A DNA stretch of 64,000 nucleotides from Bryobacterales bacterium (lineage in GTDB: Bacteria; Acidobacteriota; Terriglobia; Bryobacterales; UBA6623). The position numbers were made by a program, and so were the translations under genes. The stretch's first letter is position 1; each line of letters opens with the position of its first letter. Shown here one piece after another: positions 32,088 to 41,592 of the stretch. The notes below the pieces were generated by a model. That model had not been told where the DNA came from and searched no databases. It saw only the letters and a list, made by a program, of their open reading frames with translations. The DNA is taken from NCBI GenBank assembly GCA_026713545.1, contig JAPOOG010000157.1, forward strand, positions 1 through 64,000. Direction: 5' to 3'.

Positions 32088-33311
32088 ATGACGTTCGTTT
32101 CACATCTCTCGTGCAGCAAGACCGGCGAGCGATTCACCGCCGGAAAGATCCATAACCTGTCGCCGAGCGGGGCGCCGATGTTGGTGCATTACGACCTGGA
32201 GAAGGCTCGGTCGGCGCTGACGATCGAATCCATCGCCGCGGGAGTGAGCTCGATGTGGCGTTATGGTCCGCTGCTGCCGGTCGAGGACCCCGCGAACATT
32301 GTGTCGCTCGCTGAAGGGTGGACTCCGCTGATTCCGACTCCGCGGCTCGGTGTTCGACTTGGGGTCGACAAGCTCTGGGTCAAGGACGAGGGACAGAACC
32401 CGACAGGGACGTTCAAGGCTCGGGGGATGTCGTGCGCTGTGTCGATGGCGAAAGAGCTGGGCTTGACGAAACTCGCCGCACCCTCGGCGGGAAACGCCGG
32501 CGGAGCCATGGCCGCCTACGGCGCCGCTGCCTGCATGGAAGTGAATGTGTTCATGCCTCGCGACGTGCCCGAGGCGAACTATGTCGAGTGCAAGATGGCG
32601 GGCGCGAATACCACGCTCGTGGACGGGCTGATCAGCGACTGCGGAAGGATCGTTGCCGAGCGCAAGGATGCCGAGGGGTGGTACGACGTATCGACCTTGA
32701 AGGAGCCTTATCGCATTGAAGGCAAGAAGACGATGGGGCTTGAACTCGCCGAGCAGATGGGTTGGAGAATGCCCGATGCCGTTTTCTATCCCACCGGCGG
32801 TGGCGTCGGGATGATCGGGATGTGGAAAGCTTTCGACGAGTTGGAGCAACTGGGCTGGATCGACTCGAAGAGGCCCAAGATGATCTGCGTGCAGGCGGCC
32901 GGTTGTGCTCCGATCGTGAAGGCCTTTGAAGAGGGCCGTGAAGACTCGCAGTTCTGGGAAAACGCGGCCACACTGGCGAGCGGCTTGCGGGTTCCGAAGG
33001 CACTCGGGGACTTCCTGGTATTGAAAGCGGTCCGCGAAAGCGGCGGCGCCTGCATTGCGGTCTCCGACCAGGACCTTCTCGAAGCCGGCGTGTGGCTGGC
33101 CGAAGCCGAGGGCCTTTTCGTTGCTCCGGAAGGCGCGGCCTGTGTCGCGGCTCTGGATCAGCTCCTCAAAAGTGGCTTTTTGAAGAAGAGCGACGAAGTC
33201 GTGATCTACAACACCGGGACGGGATACAAATACCTCCAGAATTGGTCGACGCTATATCCGCCGGAGGCGACGGGTGAGGAGCGGCAAGGCGGGATGATCC
33301 TGCCTCGCTAG
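32088..33311 (+). CDS. thrC: Threonine synthase
   Basis: A 407-residue PLP enzyme of the tryptophan-synthase-beta fold, making threonine from O-phosphohomoserine. The PLP lysine is in NPTGTFKARGMS near residue 90, with SAGNAGGAMAAYGA the following cofactor loop and PTGGGVGMIGMWKAF the phosphate cup. The length matches the shorter threonine synthases. I chose ATG 32088 over 32028, as the family N-terminus SHLSCSKTGE starts there. It has no threonine-pathway neighbours and is divergent from the lytic transglycosylase. Confidence 0.92.
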   Translation: MTFVSHLSCSKTGERFTAGKIHNLSPSGAPMLVHYDLEKARSALTIESIAAGVSSMWRYGPLLPVEDPANIVSLAEGWTPLIPTPRLGVRLGVDKLWVKDEGQNPTGTFKARGMSCAVSMAKELGLTKLAAPSAGNAGGAMAAYGAAACMEVNVFMPRDVPEANYVECKMAGANTTLVDGLISDCGRIVAERKDAEGWYDVSTLKEPYRIEGKKTMGLELAEQMGWRMPDAVFYPTGGGVGMIGMWKAFDELEQLGWIDSKRPKMICVQAAGCAPIVKAFEEGREDSQFWENAATLASGLRVPKALGDFLVLKAVRESGGACIAVSDQDLLEAGVWLAEAEGLFVAPEGAACVAALDQLLKSGFLKKSDEVVIYNTGTGYKYLQNWSTLYPPEATGEERQGGMILPR

Positions 33312-33339
33312 AGAGCAGGCAGCCGATCTCAACGGCAGG

Positions 33340-34440
33340 CTATTCTTGAGGCCCCAGTTGCAGTGGTTTGTCGTATCCGGTCATCTCCAGATAGCCGGCG
33401 CCGGTGATGGGCTTCCCCGCCTTTTTCCCTGAGAAGTTCATCGCTCCTTCCCAGTAGCTGGGGCCGACGCGCCGCTCGCTGACAACTTCCTGATCGTCTA
33501 GGTCGGTAATGCCGGTGAGATGGAGAGCAAGGCGGGGGATCTCGACTTCCCAGATGAGGGGATAGACCCCGCCGGTTGTGGGGCTCTTCCAATCCGAGTC
33601 CGCGTCGGGCGTCATCTGGATTTCGCTCCAGGCAAGGTGCCGGGCGCGGCCGTCGGCGTCGATGTAGGTTCCCGAGGAATGTGGGTCGGCTGTTCCGTCG
33701 GATCTCCTCATGCGGTAGAGCATGAGCTCTGAATCGTCGTCGAGTTGAATGCTCATCCAATCCCAACCGATTTGGTCGGAGCCGAGACTGTCGGTGGAGA
33801 ACTCGTGGTCCATCCAGGCGAGACCCTTGACGTCGAAGGTTTCGCTCTGCAGCACGAGCGAGCCGCTGGCGGCGAGCCGCGTGAACGAGATGTAGTGCGA
33901 GGACTTCCCTTCCCCGGCCGCCTTTTGACTGATGCCATCGGCGCCGTGAATGACGGGCGGCTTGAGCGGGCTCAGTTCGAGTTCAAGCGAGAACTCATCG
34001 GCATAGGCCGTCAGGCGCTGGGTGCCTTTGGGCATGGCGGCGTCGAGCCATTGAACCCGCCAGTTGCCGTTCCAGATGAGGGCTTTTACGGCATCGGCGC
34101 CTGCCAGGCCAGGCCCGGCGCGATTCAGACGATCCGTGTCGTGGAAGCGTTGGCCTTCGATATCGCTCAGCGTGAGATGCGCGAGGTAGAGGTCTCGGAC
34201 GTTCCAGGGTGAGTCTCCGCCGGACTCTTCGCGAACGGCGTATCGGAAGAAAGTCAGCTCAAAGCCGAATCGGCGGCCTTGTCGGGTGTGCAGATTGCCG
34301 GTGTAGTACCACCACTCAGTCTCGAAGTTGGGATGGCTGAAGTGGTCGCGCGGGAATTGGTAGTCGTAGCCGGGGCGTGCGATGTCGAAGCCTAGTGCGG
34401 CCGTCGTTGCCATCATCACGATGCAGAAAGCCCGTTTCAT
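33340..34440 (-). CDS. AttH/CrtC-like lipocalin-family protein
   Basis: A 366-residue exported protein with leader IVMMATTAALG. It carries the AttH/CrtC family pattern: HPNFETEWWYYTGNLHT near residues 40-56, FGFELTFFRYA, and WMDHEFSTDSLG mid-protein. AttH is a two-lipocalin-domain protein; CrtC members hydrate carotenoids. The start overlaps the permease stop by four bases (ATGA). The partnership suggests a periplasmic lipid-handling protein that works with the exporter. Carotenoid hydration is unlikely without other crt genes nearby. Confidence 0.8.
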   Translation of the reverse strand: MKRAFCIVMMATTAALGFDIARPGYDYQFPRDHFSHPNFETEWWYYTGNLHTRQGRRFGFELTFFRYAVREESGGDSPWNVRDLYLAHLTLSDIEGQRFHDTDRLNRAGPGLAGADAVKALIWNGNWRVQWLDAAMPKGTQRLTAYADEFSLELELSPLKPPVIHGADGISQKAAGEGKSSHYISFTRLAASGSLVLQSETFDVKGLAWMDHEFSTDSLGSDQIGWDWMSIQLDDDSELMLYRMRRSDGTADPHSSGTYIDADGRARHLAWSEIQMTPDADSDWKSPTTGGVYPLIWEVEIPRLALHLTGITDLDDQEVVSERRVGPSYWEGAMNFSGKKAGKPITGAGYLEMTGYDKPLQLGPQE

Positions 34441-36971
34441 TCTTCGTGGACGACCTCGATCGGATTCAATCGCGCCGCCACGCGGGCCGGATAGATGCCG
34501 GCAATCAAGGCAGCGGCGTAGATGAATGAGAGTGCGCCGAGCAGCATCGCCGCCGGCCAATGGAATTGGATCGTCCAACCAAAGGATTGCTTGTTCACGA
34601 CGAAGATCAGGACCAGCGAGAGCAGCGAGCCAAGCAAAAGTCCGATGGCGTTGGCAAACAACCCGATCAATCCCGACTCGAAAAGGACCAATCCCCGGAT
34701 CTGTCCTTGGGAGGCCCCGAGGAAGCGCAGGACGCCGATCTCGCCTCGGCGATCAATCACGAGTGCTACGAGCGCGCCGGCCATGCCAAGTATGGCTACG
34801 ACGATGGCGATCACTTCCAGGGCGTAGGTGATCGCAAAGGTGCGGTCGAAGACCTCCAAGGCGCGTGTGCGGAGGGTTCGATGGTCGGCGACCGTGACGC
34901 TACGGCTGCCCGCCGCTTTCTCGATGGCCGGGCGGGCGCTCCCGGGGTCGACGCCATCGGCGAGATAGATGGCGAGGTTGCTGGGGGCGGGGTCGGGGAG
35001 GTACTTGAGGATCGTGTTGCGGTCGACAATGACAGCGCCGCCTTCGTTCGAGTAGTCGTAGTAGACCCCCACAATCTCGAGAGCCACCATCCTGCCGCCG
35101 AGCGGAAGGCGCAGAGTGTCACCGGGCCCGAGTCCGTGGCGGTTGGAAAAGGTTTCGGTGATGATGACGCGGTCGCCGCTGCCGAGCGCCGTCAGCACGT
35201 CCTTGCTCGAAGAGCCGCCCAGAAAGCCCAGCCTGCCGTGACGAATGAGGACTTCGCTTTGTCCCGAGCCGATGATCGAGGGCCGCCCTTCATAGCGGAT
35301 CTCGTAGGCCCGGAAGCGGTCTACGGCCTCGACCTGCGGCAGGGCCTCGATGCGGTCGGCGACGGCCGGGTCCATCGTCGGATATTGGCGGGCTTCCCGT
35401 TGGCCGGCGGTTCGGGCGTAGAAGTCGGCGCGAAGGCGTTCGTCGAGCCATACGATGACCGTGTCGCGGTAGCTGCCGACCATGATGCCCACACTGACGA
35501 GCATGGCGACGGCGGTTGAGAGCGCGGCGACAAGCACCGAAGTCCGAGCCGGCGATGCGGACAGGCTGCGTGGGGCCAGGATGCCTTGTGCGCCGAAGAT
35601 GGCCCGCAGCAAGGGCGAAAGCAACCGCGTCAGGGCGTTCACCATGGCCGGCGTTGCCAGGGCGGTTGCGGCGATGATCAGCACGGCGGAGAGGTATCCG
35701 AAAAGGGGCATTCCCCCGACGGGATCGAGCAGGGCGGCCCCCCACGAACCCGCTGCAAGCAGGCTTGCATAGGCGAGGTAGCGGCCGATTCGGAGGCGGG
35801 CTGTGGTCTCATGCCGTCCTCGCGCCATCGCTTCGGAAGGAGCGACGCTGGCCGCTTCCCGCGCGGGAGCGAGCGCGGCCAACAACGACACGCCGACGCC
35901 CGAAGCGGCGGCTACGAGCAGAGATCCGGGCGTGAAGAGGATTTCGCCAGGGGTGCTGCTCACGTAAAGCGACCGCACGGTCGCCGCCATCATGTCAATG
36001 GCGCCGTCGGCCATCAGCCAACCAAGCACAATGCCGATCGCTGTTCCCACGGCGCCGAGGCAGCCAGCCTCCCCCAGAAAGGCCAGTGTCACGGCGTTGC
36101 GGCCCGCGCCGAGGGCACGCATGACGCCGATTTCGTTGCGCCTCCGGACGACGGAGATCGCGATCGTGTTGTAGATCAGAAACGCGCCGACGATGAGCGA
36201 GATGTAGCTGAGCACGCGCACGTTCCAGCGAAAGGCGCTGAGCATCTTGCGGTTCTCATTGCTGCGAGACCCTTGGCGGCTGAGCGTGACGCCCTCGGGC
36301 AGCGCGGCTGTGATGATCGATTCCCAGTCACGATCATCATGCGCAGGAACGAAGACTTCGATCCGGTCCAGTCGCCCCTCCTTCCCGAACGCTCTCTGGG
36401 CGGCGCCGATGTCCATCACGACGATGTTCGAGCGTGAGGCGCCGTTTTCCGCGGACACGTCGAGGATGCCGTGCACCGAGAACTCGCGGGTCTGGTCGTT
36501 CATGGTCAACCGCAGTTGCCGTCCGGTTTCGGGAACCAGGGCGCTGCCGGCCCAGACGCTGTCATCGGCCGTGAGTTGGTCTAGGTCGAAACCCTCCGTC
36601 CGAGCGATGCCATCCAGCGAGCGGTCGCCGATCAGGTCGAACCCGAATACCGGCACGCTGACGCGGTCGGGTGCGCGCCATGCGTAGCCCTCGATGCGCG
36701 GAAAGAACTGAAGAGGATGCGGCAGCGCCTGCAATCCAGCGAGAAGTTTCTCGTCAAGGCCGCCGACCGCGCTGATTTCGTAATCGGCGTCGCCGGTGAG
36801 GGTTTCGAGCGACGACTGGAACGAGCCGGTTGCGGCGCTGCCCGCCAGATGGATGGCGACGACGACCGCCACGCCCAGCGCGACGGCAAAGATCGTGAGC
36901 GCGGTGCGAGCCGGCTCGCGGCCCAGCGGTCGCACGATCAGCCGGACGAAGAGTACCGAAGCGGCGGTCAA
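34437..36971 (-). CDS. FtsX-family ABC transporter permease, large two-repeat type
   Basis: An 844-residue inner-membrane permease. A membrane helix (TALTIFAVALGVAVVVAIHLAG) is followed by a periplasmic MacB-like domain. A first FtsX domain (about residues 270-400, with GVMRALGAGRNAV) leads to a second half with its own periplasmic domain and final FtsX domain (IGVLRFLGASQGQIRGLVLFE). I chose TTG 36971, which overlaps the stop of the ATPase gene, over upstream ATG codons that would overlap it heavily. It belongs to the lipid/lipoprotein exporter class (LolCE, YbbP) rather than importers. All three genes of this operon overlap. Confidence 0.88.
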   Translation of the reverse strand: MTAASVLFVRLIVRPLGREPARTALTIFAVALGVAVVVAIHLAGSAATGSFQSSLETLTGDADYEISAVGGLDEKLLAGLQALPHPLQFFPRIEGYAWRAPDRVSVPVFGFDLIGDRSLDGIARTEGFDLDQLTADDSVWAGSALVPETGRQLRLTMNDQTREFSVHGILDVSAENGASRSNIVVMDIGAAQRAFGKEGRLDRIEVFVPAHDDRDWESIITAALPEGVTLSRQGSRSNENRKMLSAFRWNVRVLSYISLIVGAFLIYNTIAISVVRRRNEIGVMRALGAGRNAVTLAFLGEAGCLGAVGTAIGIVLGWLMADGAIDMMAATVRSLYVSSTPGEILFTPGSLLVAAASGVGVSLLAALAPAREAASVAPSEAMARGRHETTARLRIGRYLAYASLLAAGSWGAALLDPVGGMPLFGYLSAVLIIAATALATPAMVNALTRLLSPLLRAIFGAQGILAPRSLSASPARTSVLVAALSTAVAMLVSVGIMVGSYRDTVIVWLDERLRADFYARTAGQREARQYPTMDPAVADRIEALPQVEAVDRFRAYEIRYEGRPSIIGSGQSEVLIRHGRLGFLGGSSSKDVLTALGSGDRVIITETFSNRHGLGPGDTLRLPLGGRMVALEIVGVYYDYSNEGGAVIVDRNTILKYLPDPAPSNLAIYLADGVDPGSARPAIEKAAGSRSVTVADHRTLRTRALEVFDRTFAITYALEVIAIVVAILGMAGALVALVIDRRGEIGVLRFLGASQGQIRGLVLFESGLIGLFANAIGLLLGSLLSLVLIFVVNKQSFGWTIQFHWPAAMLLGALSFIYAAALIAGIYPARVAARLNPIEVVHEE

Positions 36972-37645
36972 GCGGGACCGATCTCCTCGACGCGTCCGTC
37001 GCGAAGCTGGACGATGCGGTCGGTGATACCGGCGGCTTCCAGGCTGTGCGTCGCCATTACCACCGCCGTCCCCCATTCGTCGGCGGTACGCCGCAGCAGC
37101 TTGATCACGATGTCCGCGCTGGTCGAATCGAGATTGCCGATCGGCTCATCGGCCAACAGCAGTTTCGGCGAGTGAACGAGCGCGCGGGCGATGGCGACGC
37201 GCTGCATCTGGCCTCCGGAGAGTTGATGCGGTAGGCGATCGGCAAGTTCGCCCATTTCGACCCAGCGCAGCTTTTCCAGAGCATGTCGGCGGTTGGATGT
37301 TTGCCCGCAGAGCAGCAGCGGCAACTCGACGTTCTCGATGGCCGAGAGCGTCGGCAAGAGCTGGAAGAACTGGAAGACGAATCCGACCTGGCGGCGGCGG
37401 ATCTCGGTGAGCTGCGTATCGGCGAGGCCGGTCGTGCTGACGCCGTTGATATGAACGGCGCCGCTGGTCGGGAAATCCATCGCTCCCGAAAGATTCAGAA
37501 GAGTGGATTTGCCGCAGCCGCTGCGCCCGACCACGGCGATGAACTCACCGGCCTCGACCGCAAGCGAGACGTTGTCGAGGGCCACGATATCCTGGTTGTC
37601 CGATCGGTAGTGTTTCGTGACGCTCTCGAGCCGAAGGAGGGACAT
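36968..37645 (-). CDS. ABC transporter ATP-binding protein, LolD/MacB type
   Basis: A 225-residue ATPase for the adjacent permease. Walker A is VGRSGCGKSTLLNL near residue 42, the signature motif LSGGQMQRVAIARAL lies near residues 142-156, Walker B is LLLADEPIGNLDS, and the switch His is in ATHSLEAA. It starts the operon ATPase-permease-AttH, the usual order for export systems of this class. It likely powers release of a lipid or lipoprotein from the inner membrane; the cargo is unknown. Confidence 0.93.
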   Translation of the reverse strand: MSLLRLESVTKHYRSDNQDIVALDNVSLAVEAGEFIAVVGRSGCGKSTLLNLSGAMDFPTSGAVHINGVSTTGLADTQLTEIRRRQVGFVFQFFQLLPTLSAIENVELPLLLCGQTSNRRHALEKLRWVEMGELADRLPHQLSGGQMQRVAIARALVHSPKLLLADEPIGNLDSTSADIVIKLLRRTADEWGTAVVMATHSLEAAGITDRIVQLRDGRVEEIGPA

Positions 37646-37726
37646 CAGGGGGCAGGCTGGATCTCTGTCTCAAGTGTAGCGGGCGGTCGGCATGGGCACC
37701 TCGAGGGCCGGCCTGACCCGCCGCGC

Positions 37727-38920
37727 TCAGATGAGGTTGTACAGCCGGCCGGGGTTGAGCAGGTGGTGGGGGTCGAATTGGTCTTTGATGCGTTGCATCA
37801 CGGCGAGTTGCGATCCGGGATGCGGCCACAGTTCGAGAGCTTCTTTCTGGTCGGCCGGGCAGGACTCGACGATGGCTTGAAAACCCCGCGAGCGGCAGTC
37901 GCTGAGACAGCCCCGGGCCGAATCCAGGTCCGGGCAAGCTACGTAGGCGACGGCCGCGGCGGCGCGGGCGAGAACGGCGTAGGTTCCCGCCGATCTGACG
38001 GTGCTGAGCATCCCGCCAAGGTTCTTCGGTTCGGAAGAGATGCGCAGAACCGATGCCGTCGACCTGCCTGCGCTCGCCAAGGCGGGAAACTCGCGGACCT
38101 TGCTCCAGAATGATGCGGCACCCGGCCGATCGAGAGTTCTGAAGTCCGCAGCTCCGTTCTCTTGTGCCAGCGCGCCCCAGTCGCGCTCATGACGCTCGAC
38201 AAGAGCCTCGTTGCCCCCGGCTTCGAGGCCCAGGCAGTAGTGTGCGTCGGGCAGGCCTGCGAGAGTCGCCGCACCGGGATTGAGAAGGTCGATCGCGACT
38301 GGCTGCAGCTTGCTCCTGAGAATCGCGGTGCGCAGCGAGAGCAGCGGGGCCAGGGACTCGCTCGTCGCAAGGAACGTGCGATCTTCGGCCGGGAGCGGAA
38401 AGACCTTGAAGTTGACGCTCACGATAGCCGACAACGTGCCGAAGGAGCCGACCATCAGCTTGGCCATGTCGAGGCCGGTGACGTTTTTTACCACCATGCC
38501 GCCGGACCGCACGAGCTTGCCCGCCAGTGTCGCGAAGGTCATGCCGATGACCATGTCGCGCGCCGTCCCGTAGCGCCGCCGTCGCGGCCCGCTGTTGTTG
38601 GCGGCAATGACCCCGCCGATGGTGGCGTTTCCCTCGAACGGGGGGTCGAGCGGAAGGAACTGCCCGCGGCTCTCGAGCGTGCTTCGGAGTTCGCGATAGC
38701 CAAGACCGGCTTCAACGCTGATCGTCAGGTCGTTCGGCTCATAGGCGAGCACTCGCTTGAGCCCACGGGTAGACGCGACGACATCCGGAGGCGCGACTTT
38801 GCCGCCCATGCCGCGTTTGGTGAAATGGCCGCCCAGTTCGATGATCTGCTTCCGCTCCGCCGCGTCGCGCAGGACGCCGGCCAGTTCTTCGCCGGAACCA
38901 GGAACTGCGTCAACGGCCAT
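37727..38920 (-). CDS. GlcE-like FAD-binding oxidoreductase
   Basis: A 397-residue flavoprotein of the FAD_binding_4 family, resembling the GlcE subunit of glycolate oxidase. The FAD-binding region is visible in AYEPNDLTISVEAGLGYRE and GNATIGGVIAANNSGPRRRR, and KNVTGLDMAKLMVGSFGT is a typical GlcE segment. The C-terminus ends with FDPHHLLNPGRLYN, the usual last motif. It likely oxidises a 2-hydroxy acid. No GlcD or GlcF gene lies beside it, so its partners must be elsewhere or it works alone. There is no signal peptide. Confidence 0.88.
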   Translation of the reverse strand: MAVDAVPGSGEELAGVLRDAAERKQIIELGGHFTKRGMGGKVAPPDVVASTRGLKRVLAYEPNDLTISVEAGLGYRELRSTLESRGQFLPLDPPFEGNATIGGVIAANNSGPRRRRYGTARDMVIGMTFATLAGKLVRSGGMVVKNVTGLDMAKLMVGSFGTLSAIVSVNFKVFPLPAEDRTFLATSESLAPLLSLRTAILRSKLQPVAIDLLNPGAATLAGLPDAHYCLGLEAGGNEALVERHERDWGALAQENGAADFRTLDRPGAASFWSKVREFPALASAGRSTASVLRISSEPKNLGGMLSTVRSAGTYAVLARAAAAVAYVACPDLDSARGCLSDCRSRGFQAIVESCPADQKEALELWPHPGSQLAVMQRIKDQFDPHHLLNPGRLYNLI

Positions 38921-39002
38921 CTCCCTATGGTACGTGGATCACTCGGCGCCCGGTGAAGGGATGTCCCCGCTGTCCAGAGCGCACGTTCTATAGTGGAAGT
39001 CG

Positions 39003-40091
39003 GTGCGCTGTTTCGTCCATCTTGCTCTCGCCCTGGCTGCGGTCGCAGTAGCCGCTTTTGCGCAGTCGCTGACGATCGAGGAGTGGCAGCCGCGCTCGAC
39101 GCTGGTGGTCGAGGAGCATCCCGTCCCGCGGGCCAGGTTTCCGGTCATCGATGTCCACAGCCACCATCGCTCCAGCACCACGGCCGAGAGGCTCGATCGG
39201 ATCGTCCGTGAAATGGACGAGTTGAATCTCCGCATTCTCGTGAACTTGAGCGGCCGCTACGGCGAGCGGTTGAAATCCACGGTCGAGCGCTTCGTAGGGC
39301 GTCATCCGTCGCGGTTCGCCGTCTTCGCCAACCTCGACTTCCGAGGCATCGGGAGCCCCGGTTGGGGCGCGCGGGCGGCAAAGCAACTGGAAGCGGACGT
39401 AAACAACGGCGCCAGCGGATTGAAGTTCTTCAAGAACTTCGGGATGACCGTGAAAGACCACGCCGGCAAGCGGGTGCCGGTGGACGATCCTTCACTCGAA
39501 CCCGTTTGGAAGACCTGCGCCCGATTGAAGATCCCGGTGTTGATTCACGTTGCCGAGCCGGCGGAATTCTTCAAGCCGCGCGATCGATTCAATGAACGTT
39601 GGCTGGAGTTGAAAATCCATCCCAACCGGCATCGTCCCCCCAACCGCTTCCCTCCGTTCGAGACGTTGATGGCCGAGCGCGACCGGATGATCGCGCGCCA
39701 TCCCGATGTGAATTTCATCGTGGCCCACTTCGGCTGGCATGGGAACGACCTGGGCCGGCTGGGCCGGCTGCTGGACAAGTACCCGAACTTCTACACCGAG
39801 ACCGGAGCGATTCTGGCCGAGTTGGGCCGGCAGCCCTTCACCGCCAGAAAGTTCTTCATCGAATACCAGGATCGGATCCTGTTCGGGAAAGATTCCTACC
39901 GCCCAAACGAGTTCCCCGTCTTCTGGCGCGTGTTTGAAACCCGTGACGAGTACTTCGACTACTACCGCCACTACCACGCCCACTGGAAGCTCTACGGACT
40001 GGACCTCCCCGACCTGGTGTTGAAGAAGCTGTACTACAAGAACGCGCTGCGCTTGATCCCAAGGCTCCCCTCGGATGGTTTCCCGCCTTAG
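39003..40091 (+). CDS. Exported amidohydrolase (TIM-barrel) protein
   Basis: A 362-residue protein with a signal peptide (LALALAAVAVAAFAQ) and an amidohydrolase-2 fold. Metal-binding positions include IDVHSHHR near residue 55, IHVAEPAEF in the middle, VAHFGWHG and the late FGKDSY with its catalytic Asp. The start is GTG with a GGAAG site upstream. Family members act on aromatic acids, lactones or carbamates; the substrate is unknown. It is divergent from the GlcE-like gene with 82 bases between. Confidence 0.82.
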   Translation: MRCFVHLALALAAVAVAAFAQSLTIEEWQPRSTLVVEEHPVPRARFPVIDVHSHHRSSTTAERLDRIVREMDELNLRILVNLSGRYGERLKSTVERFVGRHPSRFAVFANLDFRGIGSPGWGARAAKQLEADVNNGASGLKFFKNFGMTVKDHAGKRVPVDDPSLEPVWKTCARLKIPVLIHVAEPAEFFKPRDRFNERWLELKIHPNRHRPPNRFPPFETLMAERDRMIARHPDVNFIVAHFGWHGNDLGRLGRLLDKYPNFYTETGAILAELGRQPFTARKFFIEYQDRILFGKDSYRPNEFPVFWRVFETRDEYFDYYRHYHAHWKLYGLDLPDLVLKKLYYKNALRLIPRLPSDGFPP

Positions 40092-40326
40092 ACCTCTGCG
40101 CCGGCACTGACTTGGAGTCGGCGGTTCCCCTTTTTCTCAAAAAAACTCGATCTTGCCGGGCTCGTCTCTGACCGAAGCCCTGCACAAGAGAAGCGCCGGG
40201 CAACGGCCGTGTTGGTCAAACCCTCAATGCCGGCTTGTCCAGCACCCACGCTGTGACTTTCGTTCGCAGATGCCCTTTCTGCTGCAGAAAGGACTGCGAC
40301 TACGCAAGAATAGTTCAAGGCGTCGC

Positions 40327-41307
40327 ATGTCACGAAACCGCTTTCTCACCGCGCTGTGCGCACTGGCGGCACTCCTGCTGTCGACCTCATGGGTAGGCTG
40401 TCAGCAACGCGCGTCCAAACGCAGAATTGGTGTCGTTCCAAAAGCTGTAGCGCACGTCTTCTGGCAAAGCGTTCACGCAGGAGCCGTCGCCGCGGGGCGC
40501 GAAGCCGATGTTGACATCGAGTGGATCGGCCCGGCCCGGGAAACCGATTTCTCCCGCCAGATCGAGATCGTCGACTCGATGGTGAACGGCCGCATGGACG
40601 GCATCGTTCTCGCTCCCACCGAAACCACCGCCCTCGTGCGTTCGGTGGAAAGAGCCGCCGAACGGGGCATTCCTCTCTCGATCTTCGATTCGGGCATCAA
40701 CACCGAGAGCTACGTTTCATTCGTCTCGACCAACAATTACGAAGCCGGCGTTCTCGCCGCCCGCAAACTGGCCGAGCTTTTGGAACACAAGGGAAAGATC
40801 GCCATCGTGAAGATGGTCCCCGGCAGTTCGTCAACCATGCAGCGCGAGCAGGGCTTCGAGGACACGCTTGCCGAAGAGTTCCCCGGGATCGAGATCGCCG
40901 ATGCCCGCTACTGCATGTCGAGCCGCGCCAAGGCCCTCGAAGTCACTGAGAACATGCTCACCGCGCACCCTGACCTTGACGCCGTCTTTGCCTCGGCCGA
41001 ACCCGGTACGGTAGGTGGCGCAAAGGCGATTCGCAGCCGTGAATTGGCTGACGAGTTGCTGTTTATCGGGTTCGACTTCAGCGATACGATCGAGCAGGAC
41101 CTCAAGGACGGCGTCACCGACGCTCTGGTCGTACAAGATCCTTTCCAGATCGGCTTCGTCGCCGTCAAGACCGTCGTCGACGCGCTCAACGGCCTGACAC
41201 CGGAAAAGCGGATCGAAACCCCCATCCACGTCCTCACCGCCGACGACCTGGCGCGCCCCGAGATCGACAAGCTCCTCCACCCCGACCTCGAGAAATACCT
41301 GAACTAG
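40327..41307 (+). CDS. Periplasmic sugar-binding protein, RbsB-like (orphan)
   Basis: A 326-residue substrate-binding protein of the ribose/galactose type. A membrane-targeting leader ends in STSWVGCQQ, which resembles a lipobox but has Trp at -3, so lipidation is uncertain. The two-lobed fold is shown by RIGVVPKAVAHVFW, GIVLAPTETTALV, FDSGINTESYVSFV, IAIVKMVPGSSSTMQRE, and AVFASAEPGTVGGAKAI. I chose ATG 40327 as the leader begins there; upstream in-frame sequence lacks coding features. No permease or ATPase follows, so it is an orphan, perhaps a sensor or a partner of a distant transporter. Its stop codon TAG falls at the start of a dispersed repeat. Confidence 0.85.
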   Translation: MSRNRFLTALCALAALLLSTSWVGCQQRASKRRIGVVPKAVAHVFWQSVHAGAVAAGREADVDIEWIGPARETDFSRQIEIVDSMVNGRMDGIVLAPTETTALVRSVERAAERGIPLSIFDSGINTESYVSFVSTNNYEAGVLAARKLAELLEHKGKIAIVKMVPGSSSTMQREQGFEDTLAEEFPGIEIADARYCMSSRAKALEVTENMLTAHPDLDAVFASAEPGTVGGAKAIRSRELADELLFIGFDFSDTIEQDLKDGVTDALVVQDPFQIGFVAVKTVVDALNGLTPEKRIETPIHVLTADDLARPEIDKLLHPDLEKYLN

Positions 41308-41396
41308 CGAGAAAGTCCTCAGACCGACAAGCAGGACACCCGATCGCCGCGTCAACTTGACTCGAATGTGAACCTTTGCAGCGAAGAAAAAAACTA
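41306..41396 (+). repeat. 91-bp dispersed repeat, copy B
   Basis: Matches the complement of 12781-12871 at about 82 of 91 positions. It begins within the stop codon of the binding-protein gene and ends in a run of A. The palindrome GTCAACTTGAC lies inside this copy; copy A has one change in it. Confidence 0.7.
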
Positions 41397-41592
41397 GGTC
41401 GTCGAGCCTCCTGTCGTGCCTGACCTTCCGGGTATCGGATCGCTATTTCGACCCACTTGTCAGCCGTACCGACAACCTCGGCTTACGCAGGCTGCGGATG
41501 AAGTAGCACTCGGCTCCATGCCACTTGTACACTAAGCCATCGTCGGCTTCCGCCGGGGTTTGCTCATGTTCCAAAAGTAAGGGTGATCTGTG

